In this document: positions 22,181 to 33,665 of the stretch, piece by piece
Layout of the letters: each line of letters begins with the position of its first letter
Position numbering within the stretch: the first letter of the stretch is position 1
DNA from: Liolophura sinensis
Lineage: Eukaryota; Mollusca; Polyplacophora; Chitonida; Chitonidae
DNA length: 64,000 bases
Assembly: GCF_032854445.1 (NCBI RefSeq)
Contig: NC_088302.1
Coordinates: 39,930,191 to 39,994,190 of the forward strand
Reading direction: 5' to 3'
Notes under the pieces: generated by a model
Database searches by the model: none
Seen by the model: only the letters and a program-made list of their open reading frames with translations
Told to the model about the DNA's origin: nothing
Made by a program: the position numbers and the translations under genes

Positions 22181-24397
22181 ATTTTTTTTTTTTAGAATTT
22201 CTGTAAAAATGCTATTATGTATAGGGGTTTCCCTTTTAACGGGAACAAAATTCTGATTGTCTCCCATATATGAATCTTTCCTACCACCATTTGCAACAAA
22301 TCTAGTTAAAATCTCTACCCATGCTTCCCACAACACTCTTAAGTTTTGTGCTGATGCAGCCGACTGGTTAATTAGTTAAACACACTATATCGTTTGGATA
22401 GATTGCATGTTCTTCCTATTGTCTATCGCTGTTTTTATAGTACCACTGAAGGTGTCAGTGCAACCCAAACGTAAAAGTAATGACGATTCCCAATGACCTG
22501 TGTTTTACGGGCCATCTCTTCTATCCCCTATTGTTTTCAGTCATCAGCCAGCTGTCCTGGTAAAGACAAAGTCTGTGTCATCTTCTCCCAAAAGACATAA
22601 ACACCATTCGCTGATGTTTGCATTGGTCTTTCTCTGAAGTTTCCTTTAATCACCACTCGCCAAGTATCCCTAAACTAATGACCAGAAGTAGACGGGCAAT
22701 GAAAAACCTTTCTTTCATGAAATATTAACTGGCTAGTCTCTTTTGCTCCAGACGTGTTGCGTCTTTTTCTTTTATGTAAATCAAGGGATCTTGGTCAGTT
22801 ACTTTGCGCGATCCCAACCGACAAGTTGACCAAGTTTAGACGGTAAGTGCAGCCTTCCCTATAAGACAGACAAACCACTACATAATGCTGCTACATCTGG
22901 GAAACGTTAGATCAAAGATGAAAGAATTGTGGTTAGGCCGTTCACCTCATTTTCTGGCCACAGTGTGAGGAACCCCGTGTTTAAATATTGTATTATATAT
23001 TTTTTTGTCAGTGTCTGACCTATATATTTCTCAGTCGAGTGTTCTCTAGGCTTCGGTGTTTATTTCATGCCATTGTAAATAAGGATTACCTTTTGGAAAT
23101 ATGTATCGGTGTTGTACATGTTAACGATCAAACCATCCAGAATTTTTTTGACGTTAGTCTATAGTATATCATATATTCAAATATGTGTACTGAACTCATC
23201 TGACGCTTAAACAGGCCAGTTGTTTCTCATCTTTACTCTCCGATAGTGGTACCCTTACAACAGAATAAACTAAGCTTTACAGTTACAGAGTTGTCTTACC
23301 CACGACTGGTCATATTCTGCGTCTCAGGTGGGGTTTCACAATGATGGTTGTGTCAGAAAAATCAGTTTACATTTATCCTGTGTTCTGCCCAAATCTCAAC
23401 TGTCTAGCGAGAAGGTCAGAGTTTGCTCACAGTCTGTAATATTGGTCATGATATACTTCTCAGTCTGTCTTGAATCTTAACAACATTTCTTTGAACAAAA
23501 GACAGATGAGGTTTAGGGCATATTTATGCTGTGACACGTGACGGGCTTGTACTGAGTAACTAACACGGTATTAACAAGCCGAGAGAAATGCACAACACGC
23601 TCACTTCTTTTTAATGATAATAATAGATTAAGTCAAGCAGATACTATATCTGTAGCTTCAAATTCGGTCGGTTTAAAAAAAAATATTAACTACTGTCTTA
23701 AAATATAAGCACAAAAATCTAAAGTTATACAACATTTATTTTTTCGCAACTGGGTTTTCACATTTAAAGTCCTGACCAAAAACATACGAAGGGTAAAGCA
23801 AAATCAGCTTTGTTCGAGGATGTTACACATTGTAGATTACTTGATTCATAAATAATGTCAGACAGAAATAAGAAGTGTGGTTATGTATGTTGCTATATCC
23901 AAGAGAACCTAGAACTATGGTTTCCATCCCAATATTGGACTCGAAATTTATAGCTTCTCCAGCTCTGTTTGGGGGAACCTTGACCGTGAACCCTGGATGG
24001 CCCTTGAAGGCAACTTGTCTTCCACAAATATGGAGTCCAGGTTATGGCAAATGTAGGTTCGTCAGTTACTACGGATTTCTCAACCGCTTACGATACTGAC
24101 GATATTGCGTCGAACAAGGGTAAAATAAATCAATTCAGTGGTTTTCTAAGGCAATAATCGGGCATACATTTACATTCCTAACATACATAATCTTGAAGGT
24201 TTCAAAATTTGCGAAGGTCCGGATAGAAACTTTTCATAAAAGAACCAGAACAAACCGAAACATTGAATCTAACGTAATTAGAGAGAATCCTTAGCTTTGG
24301 TCACATATTCATAGCCATTTGTCTTGAGTGGTCGTTATAGGCTTCAAAATCATCGCTATGTCAGGATATTGACTTTCAGTTTGCTTTCGTCCTGAAT
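22181..24397. other. Non-coding stretch, nothing recognised
   Basis: No repeats of note. A 74-codon open frame at 23875-24099 (plus) lies in a locally GC-richer patch (23935-24050), but it matches no domain I recognise and has no convincing splice context. Confidence 0.4.

Positions 24398-24426
<29 letters not shown>
24398..24426. repeat. (C)29 homopolymer
   Basis: An unbroken run of 29 cytosines, followed by TCTCCTTCTC. On the minus strand it is poly-G and could form a quadruplex. A run of this length is prone to sequencing error. Confidence 0.97.
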
Positions 24427-24428
<2 letters not shown>

Positions 24429-25056
24429 TCCTTCTCGTATAGGTTGAATGAAAGTAGTATGGTGGGACACATGATCAAGGATGATGATAAATGGGTTTAT
24501 TCCGCGCTACATTTGTCAACAAATCATCTGGAATTAAGTGAAAGGGAGAATTTGTACGATCTTGTACTTGCAGCCTTGGAGAAAATGGGTTGATGTATGA
24601 TGCTGCCAGCCGATCCACAAGTGTGGCGAGAGGCCTAATCCGCAGGTGTCCTTTTATACTCACAAGAGTGATGAGTGTTACTATTTCATTAAACTAGAGT
24701 AATCGACCTGGGCGGTGAACCAAACGTGTATGTTTCAGCTAGAACTGAAAGATCCCGATACCTCATTTATTTTGTGTTGTCAGCCTGAGCATAGGTTTAC
24801 AAATTCATTGTGGAAAAATATAATAATAACCATTTATGAAGGATATAACAACCAGTGCTGACGCATGACTGTGATATAAAATAAACTAAAAGTTTTCTTT
24901 GATTTTGTCCCAGAAATTTCTTGCAATGATTTCACTTGAACAGTGGGGGTATCTAGGGCGTCCAAATTGGGAGCATAAATGTAGTAGTAAGAATTACTTT
25001 AGAAAGCTATTATTGGGAAGTGGATCTTCTGCAGTGCGTACCAAGATGGGAAAGGA

Positions 25057-25185
25057 CTTATTTATTTATTTATTTGATTGGCGTTTTACGCCGTACTCAA
25101 GAATATTTCACTCGTACGACTATGGCCAGCATTATTGTGGGAGGAAGCCGGGCTCAGGGAAACCCATGACCATCCGGGCGGGAAA
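25057..25185 (-). mobile_element. SINE family 1, 5'-truncated
   Basis: (TTTA)n, then TTGATTGGCGTTTTACGCCG, TACTCAAGAATATTTCACTC, GGCCAGCATTATTGTGGGAG and AACCCATGACCATCCGGGCG; the head is missing. GGGAAAG on both sides (25048-25054 and 25181-25187) may be a 7-bp target-site duplication. The insertion is absent from the matching place in copy 2 of the duplication. Confidence 0.88.
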
Positions 25186-26049
25186 GTAATAGGATCAACA
25201 GGCCTGGTCACATGAGCATTCTTAGCGCATGCGAGGCTGGTGCATTTTCTCCATCCCTTTTCTCCCAGTGACGGCTTAGTTCCAAGATGGAGTGGACATC
25301 ATTTTTTGACCTGACACCTGAATACTACCACTTGATCTGTGTAACCGTATATCCCACCACATCTAAAATGTGAACAGTAAAAGGGCAAAAAAGTTCACGG
25401 TTCGAAACTATCTTGCTTGTGTCCAGAACAAGTCCTTCGCCGAGGAGCAGAGTGGAAAAGTCACACTCGCCTTACTCAAACTGTGTACATGAAGGGCTTA
25501 CATTAAAGGCCATCGCCGTTTCGATGATAAAGATAGCATTTGTTTGTAAAACAGATTTAAGTTTAAGATGTCAGTTCAAACAAAGCTGACATCTATTATC
25601 AATTTAAAATCCTCACTGTTAAATAGTTGTAGTATAACTTGCGACGAAATCTACAAAAACTTTGCTTTCTTTGAGTTTCATTAAAATGGACTCGGTAAAA
25701 TAATTTTGGGACTTTTTATTACCTTGGAAAGAAGCCAGCATGCTACTGCTGTTATTGCATAGTGCACAATGCTTATTTTTTCCCCTCTTTTCATGATTCG
25801 GTCGATTCAATAAAAAAACACTATACGATTAATAATTTGTGGAAATTTAGTTTTTCGTTTGCATTCAATAAACACTCTTGAAAGTTATGAAATGCGATTA
25901 TTGACCTCGAACTGCGGTTCTGGCTTTAGTGATGGATTTTCGGAGTTGTCCCTCCTTTCTTTCGGCAGTGAGGTCTCCCCCATCCAGAAATCTGGAAGAA
26001 TGTGGTGCAATAATTTTCCGCGCATCCATACGAGAAAATGTTAATTTTC

Positions 26050-26125
26050 TCAAACATATCAAACTTAAATAAAAAACAGAATGGGATAATATCAAACTTA
26101 AATAAGAAAACAGAGTTGGATATCT
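26050..26125. repeat. Tandem pair, about 40 bp
   Basis: ATATCAAACTTAAATAAAAA ACAGAATGGGATA is followed at once by ATATCAAACTTAAATAAGAA AACAGAGTTGGATA. The pair is absent from the paired region of duplication copy 2. Confidence 0.85.
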
Positions 26126-28480
26126 TTAAAAAAAAAGGTCAGTGATAGTCAAATCTATGAAGTTGGGAGATTTAACCAGTGATTGCTCACACAGTGAAAA
26201 GATAATCCTAGAGACTTGTTGAAGTCCTAAATTTTACTTCATAATACATAAAATTGTATTTCGTAATCCAAAAATCTCTACCTTAACTTAATATTTACTT
26301 ACATTGTATCCAAATGTCACTTCGTCCTTCTTTTGACTGGCACCGAAAGATCTGTCAAAATATTCTTATTACAGGAAAACCCAACACTTTTCGTATTTCT
26401 TTGGTAGGTCGAAGTTCATCGGTGTTTACGTTCAACTTGCACGACATGACATTTGGCTATCACAGATCTGGATGGATAGAGAAGCAAATACGAAAGGAAA
26501 TACGAAGGGAAAAACATACTTTCCAGGGAGTGTTTTTTTTTTAATCGTGACAACGAGTTTTGTTACAAAAATGTGCGTAAGACTATCGTTTAAACCGTGC
26601 AAGGCTTCCTATTGTTACCGATGTTGATAAATGTGGCTGAACATTTTTTCCTCAGTCACCTTTGACAATTAGATCTTTTAATATGGAGGTAACACGCCAC
26701 CTCCAAGGACCATCGGAAGGTCAGGACTGTATTGGTGTCGAAGAAAACGCCGTACAGATCTGTGACGGGCCCGTTTCTTTTCAATCTCCAAAGCCGGTTC
26801 TGGGGGGAATCCATTGCAAAGAATGGTTCAGTTTATTAACGGTCAATGTCCAAATCTTAAGTGGTATATTCAACAAATTGAGTACGCTGTGTTCCAGATA
26901 TCAACTGGCTGTTTTTATATATCGTAAATATTGCCTTTTGTATCAAAGAGAAACAAAGATAGGACGATGTCTTTTTAATTTTTTTTTACCAAATTCACAA
27001 ATTGTTTTAATTCAATTCGGGAAATTTGAATCTTGTTTGTCAATGTTCGTTAATCTGTGACAGCGTCTGAATACGAAATGTGGTATTAAAAGCCAGTGTT
27101 AATTTAGGCGATTAAAACTGCATTACAAGCATGCATTGACTTAAGCACCTCGGGCCTTAAAAGCTTCCTCGGTACCACAGTGCGATAAGAACAATATCTG
27201 GCCTCTGATGGCGTAATACTCCAGGCCCAGTTGTGAGGAAAGTGTATCTGCTAATACTGGTGTTAAGTTATTTTTGGGCTAAGTACAAAATTGAAGGCCT
27301 GGCTTAAAGCTAAATCTGGTATTAGGTCTTGTAATAAATGACTAACAAAACAGACTTCCGAGCACTTGAGTGTTTTCTCTCACGTAGATTAACAAACTGA
27401 CCGGCCGCTTTTGTGGTGTACCTGTAATTCTGTCCAGTGGTTCAAGCAAAGTCTTTGATGGTTAACACTGACGTCGCACGTATATCTAAGGCATAGGTCC
27501 CAGGTGTATAATTTGTTTATAATTGGTTAAGCTAATTTAGTTTTCACAACTTCTCATAATAAAAGGCTATTCATCTTGAGCTGTCTATGGGTTCAGAATT
27601 TTGGAAACCACACACATGTGAAATGTTAGGCTGCTACAAACTTCGTACATAACCAGGATTCGAAATCACTTCCCTGCCTGCGAAAGAACTTATTAAAGAA
27701 AAATCAGGAATCATTTCCGATGTATTGGCTTTCTGTTTTTCTTTTATAATGCGCATACAGACTGAATCTACGGTTTAAGTTACTAGCGCAATTGCCCACA
27801 AAATGCCGTCTAAAAGAAACCTTATGTCAGTGTGACCTTATACGTGGTTTAAGTGTCTTGTACATGGTTTGAGTGTCTTATACCTCCGGGGCATTAGGAA
27901 AATGAAGCATTTCACTGATAATAATTAACGTATCCTATTTCTTATGTAACTTTGCCACAGAGAAGTTAGCCAAGTCAGGTCGTAACAAACTGCTGAAGTT
28001 TTACCGTTAAACAAGCGGAAAGAAATAGTTGCTGTATAATTGTCACAAATCAGTCATTTTTTTTTCTCCCTTTCTTTTCCTCCTTATAATTACTCTACAA
28101 CACGAACTTGGGCTTTGCTCGTGTCAACAAGTCATTCACTACACATTTTAATGTATTGTCCGAGGCAGCGAATGGTTTACCATACACAAGATTGAATATC
28201 CTTCGATTTAAGAAAATGATCTATTACAAAGGCTTGAACACTGACGGAATTAAACAGTAGTTTTGGACACAGACAGAATTATTCATGTACTATATTTTGT
28301 GCAAGAAAGTATTACCATCAGGAGACTGTATTAAATGTTGATTGCCGAAAATAAACCACCTAGTGAACGCTCTTTAGTGATAAAGCATAGCCTGGAGTTA
28401 GCGATTTTGATAAGATACATAAGCATAACTTTTCCGGCTCAGACAATTGATCAGCCTAAATAAACCTCCCACAGATCGAA
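26126..28480. other. Non-coding interior of duplication copy 1
   Basis: A 132-codon open frame (26662-27060, plus) is the longest here, but there is no corresponding frame in the paired part of copy 2 and no recognised domain, so it is not called as a gene. Nothing else is seen. Confidence 0.4.
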
Positions 28481-28536
28481 TCCGCAAGGCAGTTAAGATA
28501 TAACCATTTTGTGCACTTTTCTTTTGCTTGGATTTG

Positions 28537-28905
28537 CATACTGAGACAGACATTGCAACTAGTCTCGGAGTGGTGAAGCAAAATGAAGCAGTTAAAATTT
28601 GATTACTTGCACTACTTGTGTCATTCAAACACCAGCTCAATTGGGATGCTGATCAGCTCCATCTGACCATGGATGGTATCTAAAACACCAAGAAGCTGAT
28701 GGAGGGTTAATCAGATGTACTCTCTACATCTTATTAAGTTATCCGATCGCAGCATCGTCTGTTGGTGAAGGCAGATGATATATTTAACGAGATCCAGAAG
28801 AGCGGACAATCCCATATAAATTTACAATATTGCAATTAATCAAGTTTTAACTGCTTCATTTTGCTTCACCACAAACAGACTAGTTGCAATGTCTGTCTCA
28901 GTATG
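28537..28905. mobile_element. Fold-back element with 69-bp inverted arms
   Basis: The left arm 28537-28605 (CATACTGAGACAGACATTGC, AACTAGTCT..TGGTGAAGCA, AAATGAAGCAGTTAAAA) is nearly identical, about 63 of 69 bases by eye, to the reverse complement of the right arm 28837-28905. The spacer is 231 bp and contains dispersed repeat N. Such arms around a short non-coding centre fit a MITE or fold-back transposon, or a local inverted duplication. No target-site duplication was identified. Confidence 0.75.
28640..28740 (+). repeat. Dispersed repeat N, copy 2
   Basis: GGGATGCTGATCAGCTCCAT, AAGAAGCTGATGGAGGGTTA, ATCAGATGTACTC follow the order seen at 33195 and 44990. It lies in the loop of the fold-back element. 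Confidence 0.5.
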
Positions 28906-29209
28906 TTTAATGCACGTGTATATGACGACAAGGAATTGTCATACGTTAATAAAATATAGGGTGAAGTGAGTTTAATAAGAAGTAAGAGAGACAAATGAAA
29001 GAAATAATTACTTAGCTATGAAAAGATTACTCCCACTTCCCCTCTTTCTTTCGATCTGATACTGAAACTATCTTATTAGAAAATAAAATGTCTTAATATA
29101 GGGTTTTGTCTTTGATTTTGCTATCTGGTAGCTTTTTTCACCGCTTTGGACCTTTTCGTATACACCTGGAATTAACAAAGGCAGCATATGTAAGGTCATG
29201 TGTTTGCTA

Positions 29210-31810
29210 CCGTTGAGAATATAGGTTGATGTATGATGTTGTCAGTCGATCCACAGGTGTGGAGTAATCTGGTATTTTGACGTCGAATTCATACTGCCAT
29301 TCTCAGTGTGGAACTTCAAGTAGCATCAGTCATCTGGAGGATATTCTGATATGTTAGCTTAGGCAAAGCTTTACAACTTAGTTCAAGGAATTTAAAATTT
29401 ATCGTGGCAAATATAAATCCTGAAGAATATAAAGACCAACTTGGATGAAAGGGTTTGAAAAGGAAATAAGGTAGAAGTTCTACCCAACATTCTTCCGGAT
29501 GTTTTGTACGATGGTACATTTAAATAGTGGCGCTTCCTACGATGTCTAGATTGGGAGCATGAACGTGATGATGAGTGCTACGTTAGAAAACCATTTGTGG
29601 ATTAAAGATGGTTGAGATATGTGCATGGAGACGGTTGTTATCACAATGAACCTCTATTTCTAGATTGCATCAGTTTTTGCCCGAGTCGTGTTTGAGACAA
29701 CACACACACAGTCATCAACTGGCAAGTTAGATCCAAGTTCAAGTTATTTTTTGACGTGACACTTCCAAATTATCATTTGATCTGTGTATGCGTATAACAC
29801 AGCACATCTAAACTGTCGACTTGAAAAGGTAAAGGGAGTTTATGGTTCGAAACTAATTTGCTTGTTTGCGAAACGATTTCTCCCTCTAGGAAGCAGCAGT
29901 TATACTGTAGTTGTGATAACACAACACACGCGTGGCTCAGTAAATAGCAGGAAACTGGCATATATTGGCGTGGTTTAGTGTTCGGTACATTCAAGCTACC
30001 CACACCGCTTTTATAATTAAGATATCATTTATATGTAAACAGATTAGGTTAACCAAAAATTGACATCTCTCACTGATTTAAAATTTAATGTACTTATTAT
30101 CAAACAGCCGTAGTATAAATGGTGACGAAGTCTAAAAAATTTTGAGTTACATTAAAATGCACTCAGAGTCGGTAAAATCATTTGTGGAATTTTTATTATC
30201 CACAGGAAAAAGAAAACCCAGCATGCTACTTTGGTTATTGCATAGTGCATAACGTTTAATCTTTTCCTCTTTTAATCACATATGGTTTATCATGCCAAAC
30301 GAATAATTTGGTCAATTGAATAAAAACACAACGATTAACATTTTGTGAAAATTTAGTTTTTGCTTTGCACTTAATAGCTCTTGTGAGAGTTATGAAATGC
30401 AGTTATTAATCTTGAACTTGTACTTCGTGGAAAATGTCTGTTTCTCTATTAAGCTGAAAACAAACAGACGACCTGCTTAAAATGAAAGTAAGAAAAGGTG
30501 TAATTGTGGAGATGTAATTCGTGACTGCTTAGAGACAGGAACAACAATCATAAAGCGTTGTAGAAATCGCTATCTGTAATTAACAAGTCCTAAACCCCAT
30601 GCATTAACTTAACGTTTACTTTTATTGTGCCAATGTCCCAACCCTCTTTACTTAAATTAATTAAAATATCTAAAATTGTGTTAAAGGTATTTATAGGGAA
30701 AACCCAATTCCGTCAGGCAACTTTGTGCAGATTTTTAATGCGTGAATGATTTGGTGTGTTTTGACAATTTTTTACAGCGTTCTCGAAACGACGGATATGT
30801 AATTTGTGTAAACCCTTTGTTTTAGTCTACGACTGTCTGAATTTATAGAATAATTGTCTGGCCTTTGTATGGACGACTTTAGCCTACATGCCATATGATA
30901 TGTTTTTCCTTCAGGTAGATATTTGAGCTAACAGGAATATTGGCCGGCCGGGTTTAGTTCAAGCCGCTGTTTGTTCACGTAAATTTGGCCAAACACGCTT
31001 ACGAGAAGAGGACGTGTATGGTTTGCCCTACTCCGATGGCGGACTCAGTTTCTCCTGTCGCTGAGCTGGAATAATGACAGACGTCTCACGTGTATAATCT
31101 ATCTACAACTAGGTTAAGCGAATATTGTTTTCACAAGTACTCGTACAATCGGTCGTTCACCTTTCACTGTCTGCAGATTAAGTAGTTGAGAAACCTAAAG
31201 GTGCATCAGCAAATTTAGGCAATTTCATTGGCAACACCGGATGTTATGTTTTATGTATTTAGCCAATACCAGCGATAAAATAACAAAACTGTAACCAACT
31301 ACTGCACTTTTCCCTTGAAACATGGGTAAAGAAATAATTCTTCTTCTTTTTTTTATCAAAAGTGAACGTGTTTTCCCTTTCCACATGCGTCTATTGAATC
31401 CATCATAAACTAGGGTTTTGTTTGTGTGAACAAATGATTAACTATACATGTTGAAGCAAATCTTCTAGAATAAACAAGATGGGGCATCTTTAATGTCATG
31501 TCACCCATCTTTAGGCCTTGTTATTCTGCCCAGAGTTTTTTTTTTTATTTTGTGTACATGCTTACCGTTTAATAAGAATTAGATAAAACAGTGCTATTTC
31601 ATGGACAGTTATTTATTGGAGATGTCATTGATCTACACTTACACAGAATGGTCTGTTGAAACATGATACATGAGAATCTCTGTGCCCGGCTCTGACTATC
31701 AACTTAAATAAGTCTTTCTTAGATCTAATGAAAAAAAAAGAGACAGCTAAGATATAACCATTTGTGCTCATTTTTTCTCCCGGACTTAGCCCGTGGAAGT
31801 CTTGACCTTG
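29210..31810 (+). repeat. Second segmental duplication, copy 2
   Basis: Partner of 24560-28550; matched blocks are listed there. Same orientation, no SINE. Reading frames are not kept between the copies. Edges are judged by eye: GGTTGATGTATGATG at 29223 on the left and TAAGATATAACCATTTGTGC at 31749 near the right. Confidence 0.7.
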
Positions 31811-31985
31811 AGCTTAACGTAATGTTTATTGGAGATGGATTAATGGGAACGCGGGTTTGGGTAAATGAGAAAGAAAACGTACGCAAGCTTTGGCAATCTC
31901 TTGCGTTAGGATTTGAGCGTTTCCTCACTTGGAAATAAACACACTTGATCCAATATGTTGTAAACTAATAGCAATATAATTAAGA

Positions 31986-32102
31986 CTTACAGCATGGAGA
32001 GAAAACGAGAACAGCGACGACAGTGTGATAGTTGGCAAATGGTTTCACGAAACCGGTGAAATATAGCCTCTTCACAATTTACCTCAGTTAGGTTTTTACC
32101 CC
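31986..32102 (+). repeat. Dispersed module M, copy 5
   Basis: Well preserved: TTACAGCATGGAGAGAAAAC, GAGAACAGCGACGACAGTGT, GATAGTTGGCAAATGGTTTC, ACGAAACCGGTGAAATATAG, CCTCTTCACAATTTACCTCA GTTAGGTTTTTACC. It is the first of three copies on the same strand within 1.7 kb. Confidence 0.7.
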
Positions 32103-32144
32103 CTTTCGTCAAATACCAGGTACAAAAACATTTTGGAAAGACAT

Positions 32145-32225
32145 TATCCACGAACTGTGTGTGGCAAAGCGAAATGAAGCTGGTATATTGTGATTGCTTG
32201 TAGTATCATTCAAATGTTACTACCC
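32145..32225 (+). repeat. Relative of the fold-back arm
   Basis: GTGTGGCAAAGCGAAATGAA GCTGGTATATTGTGATTGCT TGTAGTATCATTCAAATG parallels 28570-28625 (GTGGTGAAGCAAAATGAAGC, TTTGATTACTTGCACTACTT GTGTCATTCAAA). The text at 44940-44990 (TAGAATGTGATTATACTTGG) joins the same family to repeat N, so the arm and repeat N are probably parts of one larger element. Confidence 0.55.
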
Positions 32226-32323
32226 AAACTTATAAAGAGATGGCTTGTTCGAAATACACGACAGTTTAGCGGCACAAAAAAGTAACAAAAACCAGCAGAT
32301 TTTATTTTACAACAATTTATTAG

Positions 32324-32421
32324 GTTTAACAAGAACAGATAACAAGACTTTTACAAATACTAAAGTACTTAAGTTTAACAAGAAAGGATAGCAGTATCTA
32401 TACAAATACTAAAGTACTTAC
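32324..32421. repeat. 49-bp tandem pair
   Basis: GTTTAACAAGAACAGATAAC..TACAAATACTAAAGTACTTA and GTTTAACAAGAAAGGATAGC..TACAAATACTAAAGTACTTA stand head to tail. The second unit overlaps the 3' end of the 188-codon minus-strand open frame. Confidence 0.85.
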
Positions 32422-32964
32422 ATGTACAACGGTGTCAAGTTCAAACGGACGCATATACTCCACAATGCTTAAAAATTGCACAGAGGCAATATTCATAAGA
32501 GGGAAAATCCACAGTATAACTGAGTGTATGACGAAATATACACAAAATTCCACAGACAGGGTCCGTGTACTAATAATCACCGTGTACACAAGAGCACAAA
32601 TTAAACATACAAGTTCAGACTGAACAAGTGCTCGGTGGAGATAGGATATAACAAAGTCAGAGGCTATAAAAACACCAAAATTCAGCACAAAAGGCCTACT
32701 AAAGTAACACACAGCGAAAGCATCCAAAACTCTCAATAATTCTCCTTTCTCCTCTTTTGACCTGCTTTCATAGGTCATATATAGACTGGTTGAATTTTCT
32801 AGAATAAGAAAATTCTTGAAGACTTGTTGTAAACAAACAGGCCCCGAACTGAGCGTATTCTGGAACATTCTAAGGCAGAGGCAGACAGTAGGCCTTGAAC
32901 TCAGCATATGTAAACAGTGACAACCTAAATTTAGAAGCTGACAGCAGTTGTGCACATAACACAA
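32398..32964 (-). other. Unrecognised 188-codon open frame, weak exon candidate
   Basis: This is the second longest open frame in the window after the transposase. The product has a polar patch (SRSKEEKGELLR) about one third in, and then three hydrophobic stretches (FGVFIASDFVISYL, VCLICALVYTVIIS, VIHSVILWIFPLMNIASV) that could be membrane segments. I recognise no family. A good splice-donor word, GTAAGT, lies on the minus strand at 32421-32416, close to the stop, and TTCTTATTCTAG (about 32805) could be an acceptor, so part of it might be an internal exon. Against this, the donor lies in a local tandem repeat, the first codons are cysteine-rich and low in coding character, and module M lies on both sides. 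It could be chance. Confidence 0.2.
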
Positions 32965-32968
32965 ATAA

Positions 32969-33050
32969 GACTACATCACAAAGAGTAAAATCTGAGCAGC
33001 CACGACAGTCTGATATCTGGGGAATGGTTTCATGTATTACCGTTAAAAAG
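32969..33050 (+). repeat. Dispersed module M, copy 6
   Basis: ACTACATCACAAAGAGTAAA, ATCTGAGCAGCCACGACAGT, CTGATATCTGGGGAATGGTT. More diverged than copy 5. Homology continues to TTGCACCATAGATTATGCAG AATTAGGT (33093-33122). Confidence 0.6.
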
Positions 33051-33194
33051 GTTTTATTTCAATGTGCATATAAATACGGAGAAACGTGTACACCCCCTTG
33101 CACCATAGATTATGCAGAATTAGGTGGAAAAAATGTAGTGATATTAGATCCAGTTTATTAGACGAGGCAAGTCTAGAATTAAAACCCCAGTTCT

Positions 33195-33330
33195 GCGGCG
33201 ATACTGACCAGAACCAACTGAGTACTTCTCATCAAGAATCTGATGGAGACTGAATCAGTCGTAAATGCAGATTTCTGCCAAGTTACCAATGTTGCTTTAC
33301 TATTTCAGACTGAAACACGACACGCCCAGC
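33195..33330 (+). repeat. Dispersed repeat N, copy 3
   Basis: GATACTGACCAGAACCAACT, GAATCTGATGGAGACTGAAT, CAGTCGTAAATGCAGATTTC, TGCCAAGTTACCAATGTTGC and ACTATTTCAGACTGAAACAC match 44990-45110 in order. Confidence 0.6.
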
Positions 33331-33559
33331 AATAAATACAAAACCCCGTATTTACTCAATTGCTCAGTCATGAAAAGATGTTAGATACTGGCCTTGCGAT
33401 GCGCCAAAGCAGTCTGCCTTCTCTTCCTTATGTAATCTACATGGATATTACATTCTGTGTATTCCATAATTAACATAAGTTTGTACCTAATTCTCGCTTA
33501 AGGCATATCGCTAATTTGCACCGCCGTGTAATCTGCAATATAACGGTTTATATGAAACT

Positions 33560-33665
33560 ATATAATTAAAACTAGAAGAGCGACGAAAATGTGATAGTCG
33601 GCAAATGGTCAAACCTTACCGGTAAAATCAGGCCTTTTGGTAATTTTTCTCACTTAGGTTTTTAT
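33560..33665 (+). repeat. Dispersed module M, copy 7
   Basis: AACTAGAAGAGCGACGAAAA, TGTGATAGTCGGCAAATGGT, CAAACCTTACCGGTAAAATC and TTTCTCACTTAGGTTTTTAT line up with copy 5. Confidence 0.65.

Larger units (their letters stand above)
24560..28550 (+). repeat. Second segmental duplication, copy 1
   Basis: Collinear with 29210-31810. Matches: 24590-24640 with 29222-29272 (GTTGATGTATGATG..GCCGATCCACAAGTGTGG type); 24966-25020 with 29549-29600; 25295-25430 with 29745-29895 (TTTTTGAC.TGACAC, TGATCTGTGTA, GGTTCGAAACTA); 25530-25920 with 30020-30425 (GCATGCTACT, TTATTGCATAGTGCA, AGTTATGAAATGC.GTTATT); 27440-27560 with 31060-31140; 28430-28550 with 31680-31800 (TAAGATATAACCATTTTGTG). The offset falls from 4.6 to 3.3 kb because of indels. 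Copy 1 holds a SINE fragment that copy 2 lacks. Confidence 0.7.

Noticed and set aside
26662-27060. 132-codon open frame
   Set aside because: No domain is recognised, and the paired region of the duplication (29.2-31.8 kb) has no matching frame.
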